Position numbers and translations under genes: made by a program. Shown here piece after piece: positions 42,795 through 51,247 of a stretch of DNA of 64,000 nucleotides. Source of the DNA: Pigmentiphaga sp. H8 (GTDB lineage Bacteria > Pseudomonadota > Gammaproteobacteria > Burkholderiales > Burkholderiaceae_B); the NCBI RefSeq assembly GCF_003854895.1, contig NZ_CP033966.1, positions 3,720,001-3,784,000 of the forward strand. Direction: 5' to 3'. The first letter of the stretch is position 1. Each line of letters begins with the position of its first letter. Under the pieces are notes generated by a model. It made no database searches. It saw only the letters and a list, made by a program, of their open reading frames with translations, and was not told the DNA's origin.

Positions 42795-43205
42795 CTAGGT
42801 GCCCAGGGTCAGTGTTTTCTGCATCAAGGTCTTGGCAGTGTTCATGACCTCGACGTTGGTCTGGTAGGCGCGCGAGGCGGCGATCATGTCGACCATTTCA
42901 TCGACGACCTCGACGTTCGGCATGCTGATGTAGCCTTCGGCGTCGGCCATGGGGTGCTTCGGATCGTAGATGCGCTTGGGCGGCGAGGGATCGGTCAGCA
43001 CCTCGCGCACGCGCACGCCGTTGCCGCCGGCCACGGCGCCAGGAACGAGATAGGACTCGAACACCACCTTGCGGCCGCGGTAGACCTGGCCGTCCGGCCC
43101 GCTCACGCTCTCGGCGTTGGCGAGATTGCTGGCCACCGCGCTCAGGCGCTGGCTGTTGGCAGTCAGCGCCGACCCGGCGATCTCGAATGCCTTGCTCATC
43201 GACAT
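42795..43205 (-). CDS. flgC: Flagellar proximal rod protein FlgC
   Basis: A 136-residue rod protein. It begins with the rod family motif (FEIAGSALTANSQRLSAVAS, NLANAESVSGPDGQVYRGRK) and ends with (NVEVVDEMVDMIAASRAYQT, NVEVMNTAKTLMQKTL). Length is normal. It follows flgB by 16 bases. Confidence 0.97.
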   Translation of the reverse strand: MSMSKAFEIAGSALTANSQRLSAVASNLANAESVSGPDGQVYRGRKVVFESYLVPGAVAGGNGVRVREVLTDPSPPKRIYDPKHPMADAEGYISMPNVEVVDEMVDMIAASRAYQTNVEVMNTAKTLMQKTLTLGT

Positions 43206-43221
43206 GGGGATACCGCCTCGT

Positions 43222-43641
43222 TCAGTTGTTCTGGATCGCGCGCTGGAGCGTCTGGATCTGCCCGTTCAGCATGCGCAGCGCGGCGTCGTAGCGCAGAGCG
43301 TTGTCGGCGAACCGCGTGCGCTCCAGGTCGGGATCGACGGAGTTGCCGTCGATCGAGGCCTGGGCGGGCGTGCGGTACTTCAACGCCACCGGCAGGCCAT
43401 CCCCGGCATCGCCTCGCAGATGGCGGGCATCCGTGGCCGACATCCGCAGCGGCGCCTGCGCGGCATCCACCTCGGGCGTGCCCGTGGCGGCCCGCAGCGC
43501 GGCGCCGAAATCGAAGTCGCGCGACTTGTAGTTGGGCGCCTCGGCATTGGCCAGGTTGGCCGCCAGGACCTCCTGGCGGCGGGCACGCAGCTCCAGGGCT
43601 TGCGTGTTGAACATCAGTTCGTCGCCTATGCGGCTGATCAC
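43222..43641 (-). CDS. flgB: Flagellar proximal rod protein FlgB
   Basis: A 139-residue rod protein and first gene of the flgBCDEFGHIJ operon. It starts at a GTG (43641) preceded by AGGAGG four bases away; an overlapping ATG there is followed at once by a stop, so the GTG is the only sensible start. N-terminus ISRIGDELMFNTQALELRAR, then QEVLAANLANAEAPNYKSRD, matches the family. It is divergent from flgA with 178 bp between start codons, a region expected to hold FlhDC-dependent promoters that I could not pin down. Confidence 0.95.
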   Translation of the reverse strand: MISRIGDELMFNTQALELRARRQEVLAANLANAEAPNYKSRDFDFGAALRAATGTPEVDAAQAPLRMSATDARHLRGDAGDGLPVALKYRTPAQASIDGNSVDPDLERTRFADNALRYDAALRMLNGQIQTLQRAIQNN

Positions 43642-43819
43642 ATGACCTCCTGTACGTGCGGGCGGGCGCCGGGCCCTTTTCGCAGGTATCGCCATTATTC
43701 GGATTCCCTGCCACGGACAAAGGCGGAGTACGGCATCTTTTTCATCCTTGTTTTCACCTTCCGGCCACCGGGGCCGCGATAGAGTGTCGCGTCCCTCGAG
43801 AATCCCGGAGACTCGCTTC

Positions 43820-44539
43820 ATGAAACGGTCCGGCCGCGCGGTCGCCGCGACGCTCCTGCTGGCCGCCCTGGCGCAGCTTCCCGCCTGGGCGGATACGCCC
43901 GCTACCTCGCCGTCCTCCGCCGACCTGATCGAGCGCGGCCGGCAACTGCTGGAAGCGCGCGCCGCCGCCGCGGCCGCCACGCTGGGAGGCCGCCTGGACA
44001 TCCACATCCAGGAACAGGGCGCCGAACGCATCGCCCAGGCGCCGTGCACGCCCCTGGTTTTCCTGCCCGCCGGCGGCAGACCTACCGGCAAGACCTCCAT
44101 CGGCCTGCGCTGCGCGCACCAGCCCTGGCAGATCCGCATCCCGGCCGAGGTGGCGCTGCTCGTGTCCGTGCCCGTGCCCAGCCGCCCCCTGCCCGCGGGG
44201 ACCGTGCTGCGCGAAAGCGACTGGTCGCTGGCCGAGGTGAACGTGGCCGCCTGGCCCCGCGGCGTCGCCACCGACCCTCGCCAGCTGGAAGGCTCGACCG
44301 TCACGCGTCCGCTCAAGGCCGGCGACCCCATCCCGCCTACCGCCGTGCAGTCGCGCGCCCACCTGGGATCGGGCGACCCCGTGCAGGTGGTGCTGAACGG
44401 CGCGGGCTTCGTCATCAAGGCCACCGGCCGGATGCTGCACGCGGCCAGCCCGGGCCAGACCGCGCGCGTCCAGCTCGACTCGGGCCGTACGGTGGCGGGC
44501 ATCCTGCGCGAAGACCGGGAGATCGAGGTCAACCTCTAG
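43820..44539 (+). CDS. flgA: Flagellar P-ring assembly chaperone FlgA
   Basis: A 239-residue periplasmic protein. The signal peptide covers residues 1-24 (cleavage near PAWADT), and the SAF-domain region with ARPLPAGTVLRESDW-type sequence (RPLPAGTVLRESDWSLAEVN) lies near 135. The C-terminal segment VQVVLNGAGFVIKATGRMLH is conserved. It helps FlgI form the P ring. It is divergent from flgB and upstream of flgM, but flgM has its own promoter. Confidence 0.93.
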   Translation: MKRSGRAVAATLLLAALAQLPAWADTPATSPSSADLIERGRQLLEARAAAAAATLGGRLDIHIQEQGAERIAQAPCTPLVFLPAGGRPTGKTSIGLRCAHQPWQIRIPAEVALLVSVPVPSRPLPAGTVLRESDWSLAEVNVAAWPRGVATDPRQLEGSTVTRPLKAGDPIPPTAVQSRAHLGSGDPVQVVLNGAGFVIKATGRMLHAASPGQTARVQLDSGRTVAGILREDREIEVNL

Positions 44540-44619
44540 CGGTTGGCGCCTGTGTTTCAAATCGCCACGCGGTGCTTACATCCTGTAGCGCAATAGGCCC
44601 ATGCCCGGCACGCCGGTGC

Positions 44620-44646
44620 TAAAGTTCGGCACGCAGGCGCCGATAA
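44620..44646 (+). promoter_or_regulatory. Sigma28 (FliA) promoter of flgM
   Basis: TAAA (44620-44623), exactly 15 bases, then GCCGATAA (44639-44646): a full consensus sigma28 promoter. Start near 44653, leader about 53 bases. This gives the usual feedback loop in which FliA drives its own anti-sigma factor. Confidence 0.88.
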
Positions 44647-44705
44647 TTGCCTCATCTGCCGGGGTTGGCGCGACCACTCCACAGCGGCAGCAAGATGGAG
44701 TCAAC

Positions 44706-44996
44706 GTGAAGATCACGCAAAAGGGTCCCGATTCAATCAAGGTTTCCCGGCCCGCCCAGGGCACGGAAACCCGCTCCGCGACGCCCGCTCCGGCGCTCGC
44801 GAGCGGATCGCAACCCGCCCAGGTCCAGTTGTCGTCGCTGGCCGCCAGCCAGTTGTCGGCGGGCGAGGCCCCCTTCAATGCCGAGAACGTCGAGCGCATC
44901 AAGCAGGCCATCCGTAACGGCGAATTCACCGTGAACGCCGAGGTCGTGGCCGACCGCCTGCTGGAAATCGAAAGCGGCCTGGCGCGCCAGCCATGA
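44706..44996 (+). CDS. flgM: Anti-sigma28 factor FlgM
   Basis: A 96-residue FlgM. The N-terminal half is disordered-looking (Pro/Ala/Ser-rich) and the C-terminal helices that bind FliA read AENVERIKQAIRNGEFTVNA followed by EVVADRLLEIESGLA. The GTG at 44706 has GGAG seven bases upstream and gives the standard start KITQKGPDSIKV; an ATG at 44601 would lie inside the promoter. FlgM blocks FliA until it is secreted through the completed hook. It overlaps flgN by four bases. Confidence 0.95.
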   Translation: MKITQKGPDSIKVSRPAQGTETRSATPAPALASGSQPAQVQLSSLAASQLSAGEAPFNAENVERIKQAIRNGEFTVNAEVVADRLLEIESGLARQP

Positions 44997-45349
44997 CGCC
45001 CGAGGAATTTTCGCAAATCGTCGAACGCTGCAGTACCGCCGGCCAGGCGCTGGCGCAGGCCGTTGCCGGCATGGACACCCAGCGCATCGACGCCGCCACC
45101 CAGGACCTGAGCCTGCGCGTGCTGGACGTGCAGCGCGCCATCCCGCGCGCCCTGCCCGGCCTGCAATCGGCACGGCCGGAAGTGCGGCAGGCCTGGCGCG
45201 AACGACTGGCCAAGGCCGCCCATCCGCTGAAGATCGGCGTGGAACTGGCCACGCTCAATACCGTCTCGGCCTCGGTCCGCTACGCGGCGCTGGCGCGCAT
45301 CAGCGGCGCCGACCTGTCCTACTCCGCCTCCGGCCAGTTGTCGCGCTGA
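44993..45349 (+). CDS. flgN: FlgN-type flagellar export chaperone
   Basis: A 118-residue, mostly helical protein. Sequence similarity within FlgN is low, so the call rests on size, helix pattern and its position directly after flgM (four-base overlap), which is the usual flgMN arrangement. FlgN escorts FlgK and FlgL to the export gate. It ends 18 bases from the convergent fliA stop. A different small flagellar chaperone is possible but less likely. Confidence 0.8.
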   Translation: MTPEEFSQIVERCSTAGQALAQAVAGMDTQRIDAATQDLSLRVLDVQRAIPRALPGLQSARPEVRQAWRERLAKAAHPLKIGVELATLNTVSASVRYAALARISGADLSYSASGQLSR

Positions 45350-45367
45350 CCGGCATCACGCCGGCGG

Positions 45368-46090
45368 CTAGCGCCCCCACTCCTTCAGGCGCGTACGCAG
45401 GCGCGACACCGCCTGCGAATGCAGCTGGCAGATCCGCGATTCGGTCACGCCCAGCACCGCGGCGATCTCCTTGAAGTTCATTTCCTGCTCGTAGTACATG
45501 CCCATCACCAGCTTCTCTCGCTCGGGCAGGCGCTCGATGCCGTTGACCACGGCCTCGCGGAAGCGGCGGTCCGACAGACGGGCCTGGGGATCGCCCGCGC
45601 CGTCGGCCGGCATGTGCCGGTCCAGGTAGTCGTCGGCATCCTCGCCGCTGTCCAGGTCCTCGTAGTGGAACAGCTGCACGCCCCGGGCGTCGGCCAGCAT
45701 CTGCTGGTAGTCGCCCAGCTCCACCTCGAGTTCGGCCGCCATCTCGGTGTCGGTGGGCGATCGACCCAGCTTCTGCTCGCTGCGGTGCATGGCCGCCTCA
45801 ATCTTGCGCTGGACCTGCCGGACACTGCGCGGCAGCCAGTCACCCCGGCGCAATTCGTCAAGCATCGCGCCGCGTATGCGCTGAGTGGCGTAGGTCTCGA
45901 ATTGCGCGCCCAGCCCTTCCTCGAAGCGGCCCAGCGCATCGAGCAGGCCCAGCATGCCGGCCTGGATCAGGTCCTCGATCTGCACACTGGCGGGCAACCG
46001 CGCCACCATGTGGTGAGCCATGCGGCGCACCATGGGCACGTACTGTTCGACGTTCGTCTCGCGCGCCAGGGTTCCTTCACGCGTATACAT
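45368..46090 (-). CDS. fliA: RNA polymerase sigma factor FliA (sigma28)
   Basis: A 240-residue sigma28. Region 2 (VPMVRRMAHHMVARLPASVQ, IEDLIQAGMLGLLDAL, FETYATQRIRGAMLDELRRG) and region 4 (LPEREKLVMGMYYEQEMNFK, EIAAVLGVTESRICQLHSQA) are intact. It directs late flagellar transcription; matching promoters are seen before flgM, flgK, motA, fliC, flaG/fliD, fliS and cheR. It follows flhF by 48 bp, probably in one operon with flhB, flhA and flhF. No flhG lies in between. Confidence 0.97.
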   Translation of the reverse strand: MYTREGTLARETNVEQYVPMVRRMAHHMVARLPASVQIEDLIQAGMLGLLDALGRFEEGLGAQFETYATQRIRGAMLDELRRGDWLPRSVRQVQRKIEAAMHRSEQKLGRSPTDTEMAAELEVELGDYQQMLADARGVQLFHYEDLDSGEDADDYLDRHMPADGAGDPQARLSDRRFREAVVNGIERLPEREKLVMGMYYEQEMNFKEIAAVLGVTESRICQLHSQAVSRLRTRLKEWGR

Positions 46091-46138
46091 TCATCTCTCG
46101 CTGGCCAGGTTCGGGGCGGAAATACATGGGCCTCATGG

Positions 46139-47764
46139 TCAGGCCCGCTCCGGTTGCGAAGGTGTCGATTCGATCGGAGGTACCGCCGGCGCGCACGCCC
46201 AATCGAGTTCCTCGGCCTCGAGCGCGAACACCGGCGCATTGCGCACGCGCAGCGCCCGATGCACCAGGAGCCGCGCGTTGGCGACATGGATGTCCTCGGG
46301 CACGCGCTGGCCGTTGGTCATGTAGTGCAGCGGCACGCGATGGCGAATGGCCGCGTCCAGCACACCGCCCAGGCGCACGGCTTCGTCCAGCTTGGACACC
46401 ACCATGCCCGCCAGCCCGCCGGCCGAATAGCCGTTCACGATGTCCTCGGCCTGCTCGGCGTGCGAACCGCCGGGTATCACCAGCAACCGCTTGACGCCTT
46501 CGGCGGAGATGGCCTGCAGGTGGCGCGCCATGTGCGTATCGCGCTGGCTCACGCCTGCCGTATCGATCAGCACCAGCTTGCGGTCCGTCATGCTGGCCAG
46601 CAGGACGTCGAGGTCGCTCGCGCCCTTCGCGGCGTACACCTCCACCCCGAGGATGCGGCCGAAGGTATGGAGCTGGTCCACCGCGCCGATGCGGTTCTGG
46701 TCGGTCGAGATCAGCCCCAGCGCGCCGGCGCCGTACCTGACCACGCAATGGGCCGCGATCTTGGCGGTGGTGGTCGTCTTGCCCACGCCCGTGGGGCCGA
46801 CGATGGCATAGCGCCCGCCTTGCGCGACGATGCTGGCCTCGGCATCGACGCAGGCCAGGTTGCGGACCAGCACCTCGGCCAGCCATCGATCGACCTCGTC
46901 CACCCCCTGCGTGGCCGGCAGGCGCGAGGCGACGCTGCGCGCCAGCTCCGGCGTGAAACCGCAATCGACCATGCGCCGCCATAGCTCGCGGCGCAGCGGG
47001 TGGCGCTGGGTGCTGTCGCGCCACGCCATCGCATCCATCTGATGCGCCAACCAGTCGCGCATCGAACGCATCTCGCTGACGATGGGATCGGCCACCCGGC
47101 TCGCCAGTTCGGCACGATCCTGCTCATCCAGCCGTGCCGTCACCGCGGCGGGGACTGCCGGCCTGGCGGGCGCGGCGGGCCGGGCCGGACGCTCGACGGG
47201 CCCGCCCGCGCGCGGCGCGGCACGCTTGTCCGCGGGCGGGCGGCTCGCGCCCAGGCGCAGCACGGGCTTGTCCGCACCGCCCTCGGCGGCGGCCACCGCC
47301 ATCGCGTGCGCCGGATCGGCATAGTCGCCGCCCGCGCGCACCAGATGCGAAATCTGGCCTTCCTGCAAGCGCGGCCACTCGGCGCGCGGAGGCTCCGATA
47401 CCGCGGCTTCCGGCGGCACCGGGGGGGCCGGGGCCGCGCGCTCGGCCGTCTCGTCATGCAGCGCCAGCACGCGAGCCGCTGGCGACAGACGCACGGACTC
47501 GTCTTCCATGTCGTCCCACAGGGCCGGCCGGATCGCCTGCTCTCCCTGGGGAGCGTCGGCCGCCGGCGCCGAAGCGACGGCCGCATGGGCCACTTCGCCC
47601 CCGACCTCGTCGGCCGTGGGCATGTCCTGCGCGCGGATGCCGACCACCTCGACTCCCGCCGTGGTGCGCCGGGTCGACACGATCATGGCATCGGCCCCCA
47701 GCGCCTCGCGCATCATGCGCAGGCAATCCCGCGTGGAGGCAGCGATGAATTTGCGGAACTTCAT
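46139..47764 (-). CDS. flhF: Flagellar biosynthesis GTPase FlhF
   Basis: A 541-residue SRP-type GTPase. The N-terminal B domain starts MKFRKFIAASTRDCLRMMRE, a long Ala/Pro-rich linker follows to about 210, then the N and G domains. G1 is YAIVGPTGVGKTTTTAKIA near 330, followed by LISTDQNRIGAVDQL, LIDTAGVSQRD and the KLDEAVRLG segment. FlhF directs flagellar placement and number, usually with FlhG. Here the next gene is fliA and no flhG is present in the window. It is 37 bp after flhA. Confidence 0.96.
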   Translation of the reverse strand: MKFRKFIAASTRDCLRMMREALGADAMIVSTRRTTAGVEVVGIRAQDMPTADEVGGEVAHAAVASAPAADAPQGEQAIRPALWDDMEDESVRLSPAARVLALHDETAERAAPAPPVPPEAAVSEPPRAEWPRLQEGQISHLVRAGGDYADPAHAMAVAAAEGGADKPVLRLGASRPPADKRAAPRAGGPVERPARPAAPARPAVPAAVTARLDEQDRAELASRVADPIVSEMRSMRDWLAHQMDAMAWRDSTQRHPLRRELWRRMVDCGFTPELARSVASRLPATQGVDEVDRWLAEVLVRNLACVDAEASIVAQGGRYAIVGPTGVGKTTTTAKIAAHCVVRYGAGALGLISTDQNRIGAVDQLHTFGRILGVEVYAAKGASDLDVLLASMTDRKLVLIDTAGVSQRDTHMARHLQAISAEGVKRLLVIPGGSHAEQAEDIVNGYSAGGLAGMVVSKLDEAVRLGGVLDAAIRHRVPLHYMTNGQRVPEDIHVANARLLVHRALRVRNAPVFALEAEELDWACAPAVPPIESTPSQPERA

Positions 47765-47801
47765 GGAGCGGGCACCTGGAGGCTAGAAAGGATGGACATG
47801 C

Positions 47802-49889
47802 TCAACGCCCTCCCAGCGTCAACGCGACGCGGATCAGGCGGGATTCGGGAATCTCGGAATGCGCCAGCACCTTCAGGCGCGGCACGGAACGGCGGAAGAA
47901 GCGCGCCAGCGCCAGGCGCAGGCGGTCGGGCACGAGCAGCGCGACGGGCTTGCCCACGGCATCCATCTTCTCGACCGCGGCCGCGGCTTCGCTCAGCAGG
48001 CGCTCGGCCAGGCCCGGCTCGATGGCGCCGATCTCGCCGGCCTTGGAGCTGATGGTCTGGAGTATGCGTTCCAGCTCGGGATCCAGCGCCAGCACGTCGA
48101 CTTCGCCGTTGGCGCCGAAGATGCCCTGGGTGATGGCACGCCCCAGCGCGACCCGCACGGCCCCCACCAGCTCGACCGGATCCTGGGTATGGACCGCGTG
48201 CTCGGACAAGGTCTCGACGATGGTGCCGAAGTCGCGGATGTGCACCCCTTCGTCCAGCAGCGACTGCAGGACCCGTTGCAGCGTGGCCATCGAGATCAGC
48301 TTGGGCACCAGGTCTTCCAGCAGCTTGGGCGTGCCGCGCGTGAAGTGGTCGCACAGCGCCTGCAGCTCGGCGCGGCCCAGCAGATCCGCCGCATGGTTGT
48401 GCAGGAGATGGGAAAGATGGGTGGCGATGACGGTACCGATGTCGACCACGGTATAGCCGGCCGCCTGCGCCGCCTCGCGCGCCGTGGCCTCGATCCACAG
48501 CGCCGGCAGCCCGAACGCCGGGTCCCGCGTGGGCGAGCCCGGGATCTCGCGCGTCACGCGGCCCGGATTGATGGCCAGGAAGCCGCCGGTCTGCACCTCG
48601 CCCTCGCCGATCGCCACGCCCTTGAGGGTGATGCGGTAGCCCCCGGGACGCAGTTCGAGGTTGTCGCGGATGTGCACCGCCGCCGGCAGGAAGCCGACGT
48701 CCTGGGCGAACTTCTTGCGCAGGGCCTTGATGCGTTTCAGCAGATCGCCGTCGCCGGTCTTGTCCACCAGCGGGATGAGCCGGTAGCCGACCTCCAGCCC
48801 CACCGTATCGACCTGGGTGACGTCGTCCCAGCTGGCCTCTTGCGCCTCGGCCGGCTCGTCCACCACGGGCGGCGCGGCGGCCGTCTCGGCCTGGCGCCGG
48901 CGCAGCCGCGCCATGCGCCAGGACAACCCGCCCAGGCCCGCCGCCAGGGTCAGGAACGCCAGATTGGGCATGCCCGGCACCAGGCCCAGCATGCCGATGA
49001 TCGCGGCCGACAGGGCGATCGCCTGCGGCGTGCCGAGCAACTGCTTGCCCACCTCGGTGCCGATGTCCTCGCCCTCGCCCACCCGGGACACGATCAGGCC
49101 GGCGGCGATGGACACCAGCAGCGCCGGCACCTGCGCGACCAGGCCGTCGCCGATGGACAGCAGCACGTAGGCGCGTCCGGCTTCCGCGAAGCTCAGATCA
49201 TGCTGGCCCACGCCGATCAACAGCCCGCCGATGATGTTCACGAACAGGATCAGGATGCCGGCGATGGCATCCCCGCGCACGAACTTCGAGGCGCCGTCCA
49301 TCGCGCCGTAGAAATCGGCCTCCTGCGCCACGTCGGTACGGCGCTTGCGGGCGGTGGCCTCGTCGATCAGCCCGGCGTTCAGGTCGGCGTCGATTGCCAT
49401 CTGCTTGCCCGGCATGGCATCCAGCGTGAAGCGGGCCGAGACCTCGGCGATGCGGCCCGCGCCCTTGGTGACCACGACGAAGTTGATGATGACCAGCACC
49501 AGGAACACGACCACGCCCACGGCGAAGTTGCCGCCCACCAGGAACTGCCCGAAGGCCTCGATCACCTTGCCCGCGGCGTCGGGACCGCTGTGCCCGTGCA
49601 GCAGCACCACCCGCGTGGACGCCACGTTCAGGGACAGGCGCAGCAGCGTGGTGACCAGGATCACGCTGGGAAAGACTGCGAAATCCAGCGGCCGCTTCGT
49701 GTAGGTAGCCACCATCAGCACCAGCAGCGAGATCGCGATGTTGAAGGTGAACAGCAGATCCAGCATCAGCGGCGGCAGGGGCAGCAGCATCATTCCCAGC
49801 ACGAGCAGGATGAAGGCCGGCATGCCCAGCTCGCGCAGCTGCGCCGAATTGAACTCCAGCCCTCCCAGCTTCAGGCTGCGGCCGCTCAT
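47802..49889 (-). CDS. flhA: Flagellar export gate protein FlhA
   Basis: A 695-residue type III export gate component. Residues up to about 330 hold eight transmembrane helices and the FHIPEP-family cytoplasmic loop (DAMPGKQMAIDADLNAGLID); the C-terminal cytoplasmic domain forms the nonameric ring that binds chaperone-substrate complexes. It couples proton motive force to export. Its start overlaps the flhB stop by four bases. Length is normal. Confidence 0.98.
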   Translation of the reverse strand: MSGRSLKLGGLEFNSAQLRELGMPAFILLVLGMMLLPLPPLMLDLLFTFNIAISLLVLMVATYTKRPLDFAVFPSVILVTTLLRLSLNVASTRVVLLHGHSGPDAAGKVIEAFGQFLVGGNFAVGVVVFLVLVIINFVVVTKGAGRIAEVSARFTLDAMPGKQMAIDADLNAGLIDEATARKRRTDVAQEADFYGAMDGASKFVRGDAIAGILILFVNIIGGLLIGVGQHDLSFAEAGRAYVLLSIGDGLVAQVPALLVSIAAGLIVSRVGEGEDIGTEVGKQLLGTPQAIALSAAIIGMLGLVPGMPNLAFLTLAAGLGGLSWRMARLRRRQAETAAAPPVVDEPAEAQEASWDDVTQVDTVGLEVGYRLIPLVDKTGDGDLLKRIKALRKKFAQDVGFLPAAVHIRDNLELRPGGYRITLKGVAIGEGEVQTGGFLAINPGRVTREIPGSPTRDPAFGLPALWIEATAREAAQAAGYTVVDIGTVIATHLSHLLHNHAADLLGRAELQALCDHFTRGTPKLLEDLVPKLISMATLQRVLQSLLDEGVHIRDFGTIVETLSEHAVHTQDPVELVGAVRVALGRAITQGIFGANGEVDVLALDPELERILQTISSKAGEIGAIEPGLAERLLSEAAAAVEKMDAVGKPVALLVPDRLRLALARFFRRSVPRLKVLAHSEIPESRLIRVALTLGGR

Positions 49890-51055
49890 GCCCGGCCTCC
49901 GCGGCGCAGCGGCGCGTCATCCAGCGGGTCCCATCCCGCCGGGATCTCGACCGGCTGCAGCTCGGGAGGCGGCCCGGACACGTAGTCGCGCAACTGATAG
50001 ACGTGGGCCAGCACCTGGGCCACGGCCCGGTACAGCGCCACCGGGACTTCCTGGTCGATGTCGGCATGGCGGTACAAGGCCCGGGCCAGCCTAGGACTCT
50101 CCAGCACGGCCACCTTGTGCTGTCCGGCCAGCTCTCGGATCCGCGCGGCAACCGCGTCCGCCCCCTTGGCCACCACGCGCGGCGCCCCCATCCGCTTGTC
50201 GTCGTACTTCAGCGCGACCGCATAGTGGGTCGGGTTGGTCACCACCACGTCGGCCGAGGGCACCGACTGCATCATGCGCGAGCGCGCCCGATCGCGCTGC
50301 AACTGGCGGATACGGCCCTTCACATGGGGATCGCCCTCGGTTTCCTTGTTCTCCTGCTTGGCCTCCTCGAAGGTCATGCGCAGGTTCTTGTGGTGGTTCC
50401 ACCACTGCAGCGGCACGTCGGCCGCCGCGATCACGAACAGCGCGCCGGCCAGCACCAGCGCGTGATTGGACAGCATCCCGCCCAGTTCGGCCAGGGCGCG
50501 CGGCGGCGACGGCAGGACCAGCGCCAGCCAGCCCTGGGCGCCGTGCCAGACCAGCAGGCCGGCCACGCCGCCCAGCACCAGGACCTTGAGGATGGATTTG
50601 CCCAGCTCGCCCAGTCCGGCCAGGGAAAAGATGCGGCCAAAGCCCTTGAGCGGCGACAACCGGCTGAAATCGGGACCCAGCGCCTTGCCGGACAACACCA
50701 GTCCGCCCAGGCCGATCGAACCCAGGATGCCCGCGGCCATGCCGGCGGCCAGGATGGGGGAGATCGCCAGCAGCGCATCGGCCAGGGCCTCGTTCAGCGA
50801 CTTGAGCAGCATGGCATCATCGCGCGTGGTGGCGGCCGTGCCCGCCGCCGTGGTGAACGCGGTCTTCATCCAGGTCATCGCGCGATCGGCGATGCCCGCC
50901 CCCGCCATGGCCAGCACCGCCACGCAGGCGAAGGTCGCCACGGCACCCGACAGGTCGCGCGAACGCGCGACGCGCCCTTCCTCTCGGGCCTGGTCCAGCC
51001 GCCGCTGGGATGGCGCCAGGGTTTTTTCCTGGCCGCTTTCCTGGTTATCTGCCAC
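49886..51055 (-). CDS. flhB: Flagellar export switch protein FlhB
   Basis: A 389-residue export-gate protein. Four transmembrane segments lie between about 35 and 215, then the cytoplasmic domain with the self-cleaving NPTH motif (N274-H277, VVVTNPTHYAVALKYDD). Cleavage switches export from rod/hook to filament substrates. Start: a GTG at 51055 gives ADNQESGQEKTLAPSQRRLD, the usual family start; a GTG at 51079 is also open. The gene follows cheA after 192 bp and heads flhBA-flhF-fliA. Confidence 0.95.
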   Translation of the reverse strand: MADNQESGQEKTLAPSQRRLDQAREEGRVARSRDLSGAVATFACVAVLAMAGAGIADRAMTWMKTAFTTAAGTAATTRDDAMLLKSLNEALADALLAISPILAAGMAAGILGSIGLGGLVLSGKALGPDFSRLSPLKGFGRIFSLAGLGELGKSILKVLVLGGVAGLLVWHGAQGWLALVLPSPPRALAELGGMLSNHALVLAGALFVIAAADVPLQWWNHHKNLRMTFEEAKQENKETEGDPHVKGRIRQLQRDRARSRMMQSVPSADVVVTNPTHYAVALKYDDKRMGAPRVVAKGADAVAARIRELAGQHKVAVLESPRLARALYRHADIDQEVPVALYRAVAQVLAHVYQLRDYVSGPPPELQPVEIPAGWDPLDDAPLRRGGRA

Positions 51056-51247
51056 GGTATTCCGGATATCGACGAACACCGGCGCGCTATCCGCGCTCCG
51101 GGAGCCTTACGCCGGCCGGGCGCACGTGCGCCGCCCAGCCATGCAGGCGTATGGATTATTCGCGATAGCCCGCCCGGACAAAGCCCGAAACAGACACCGG
51201 AAAGCGACGCTACTCCCGCCCGGGGCGTGTGTGTCGGCGCCGGGGGG

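Noticed and set aside
43642..43819. FlhDC box between flgB and flgA
   Set aside because: A segment reading AATGGCGATACCTGCG on the minus strand partly resembles one half-site (10 of 16), but no second half-site at the right spacing was found.
47859..49985. 708-codon plus-strand open frame opposite flhA
   Set aside because: Antisense to a complete FlhA and has no signal, motif or ribosome site.
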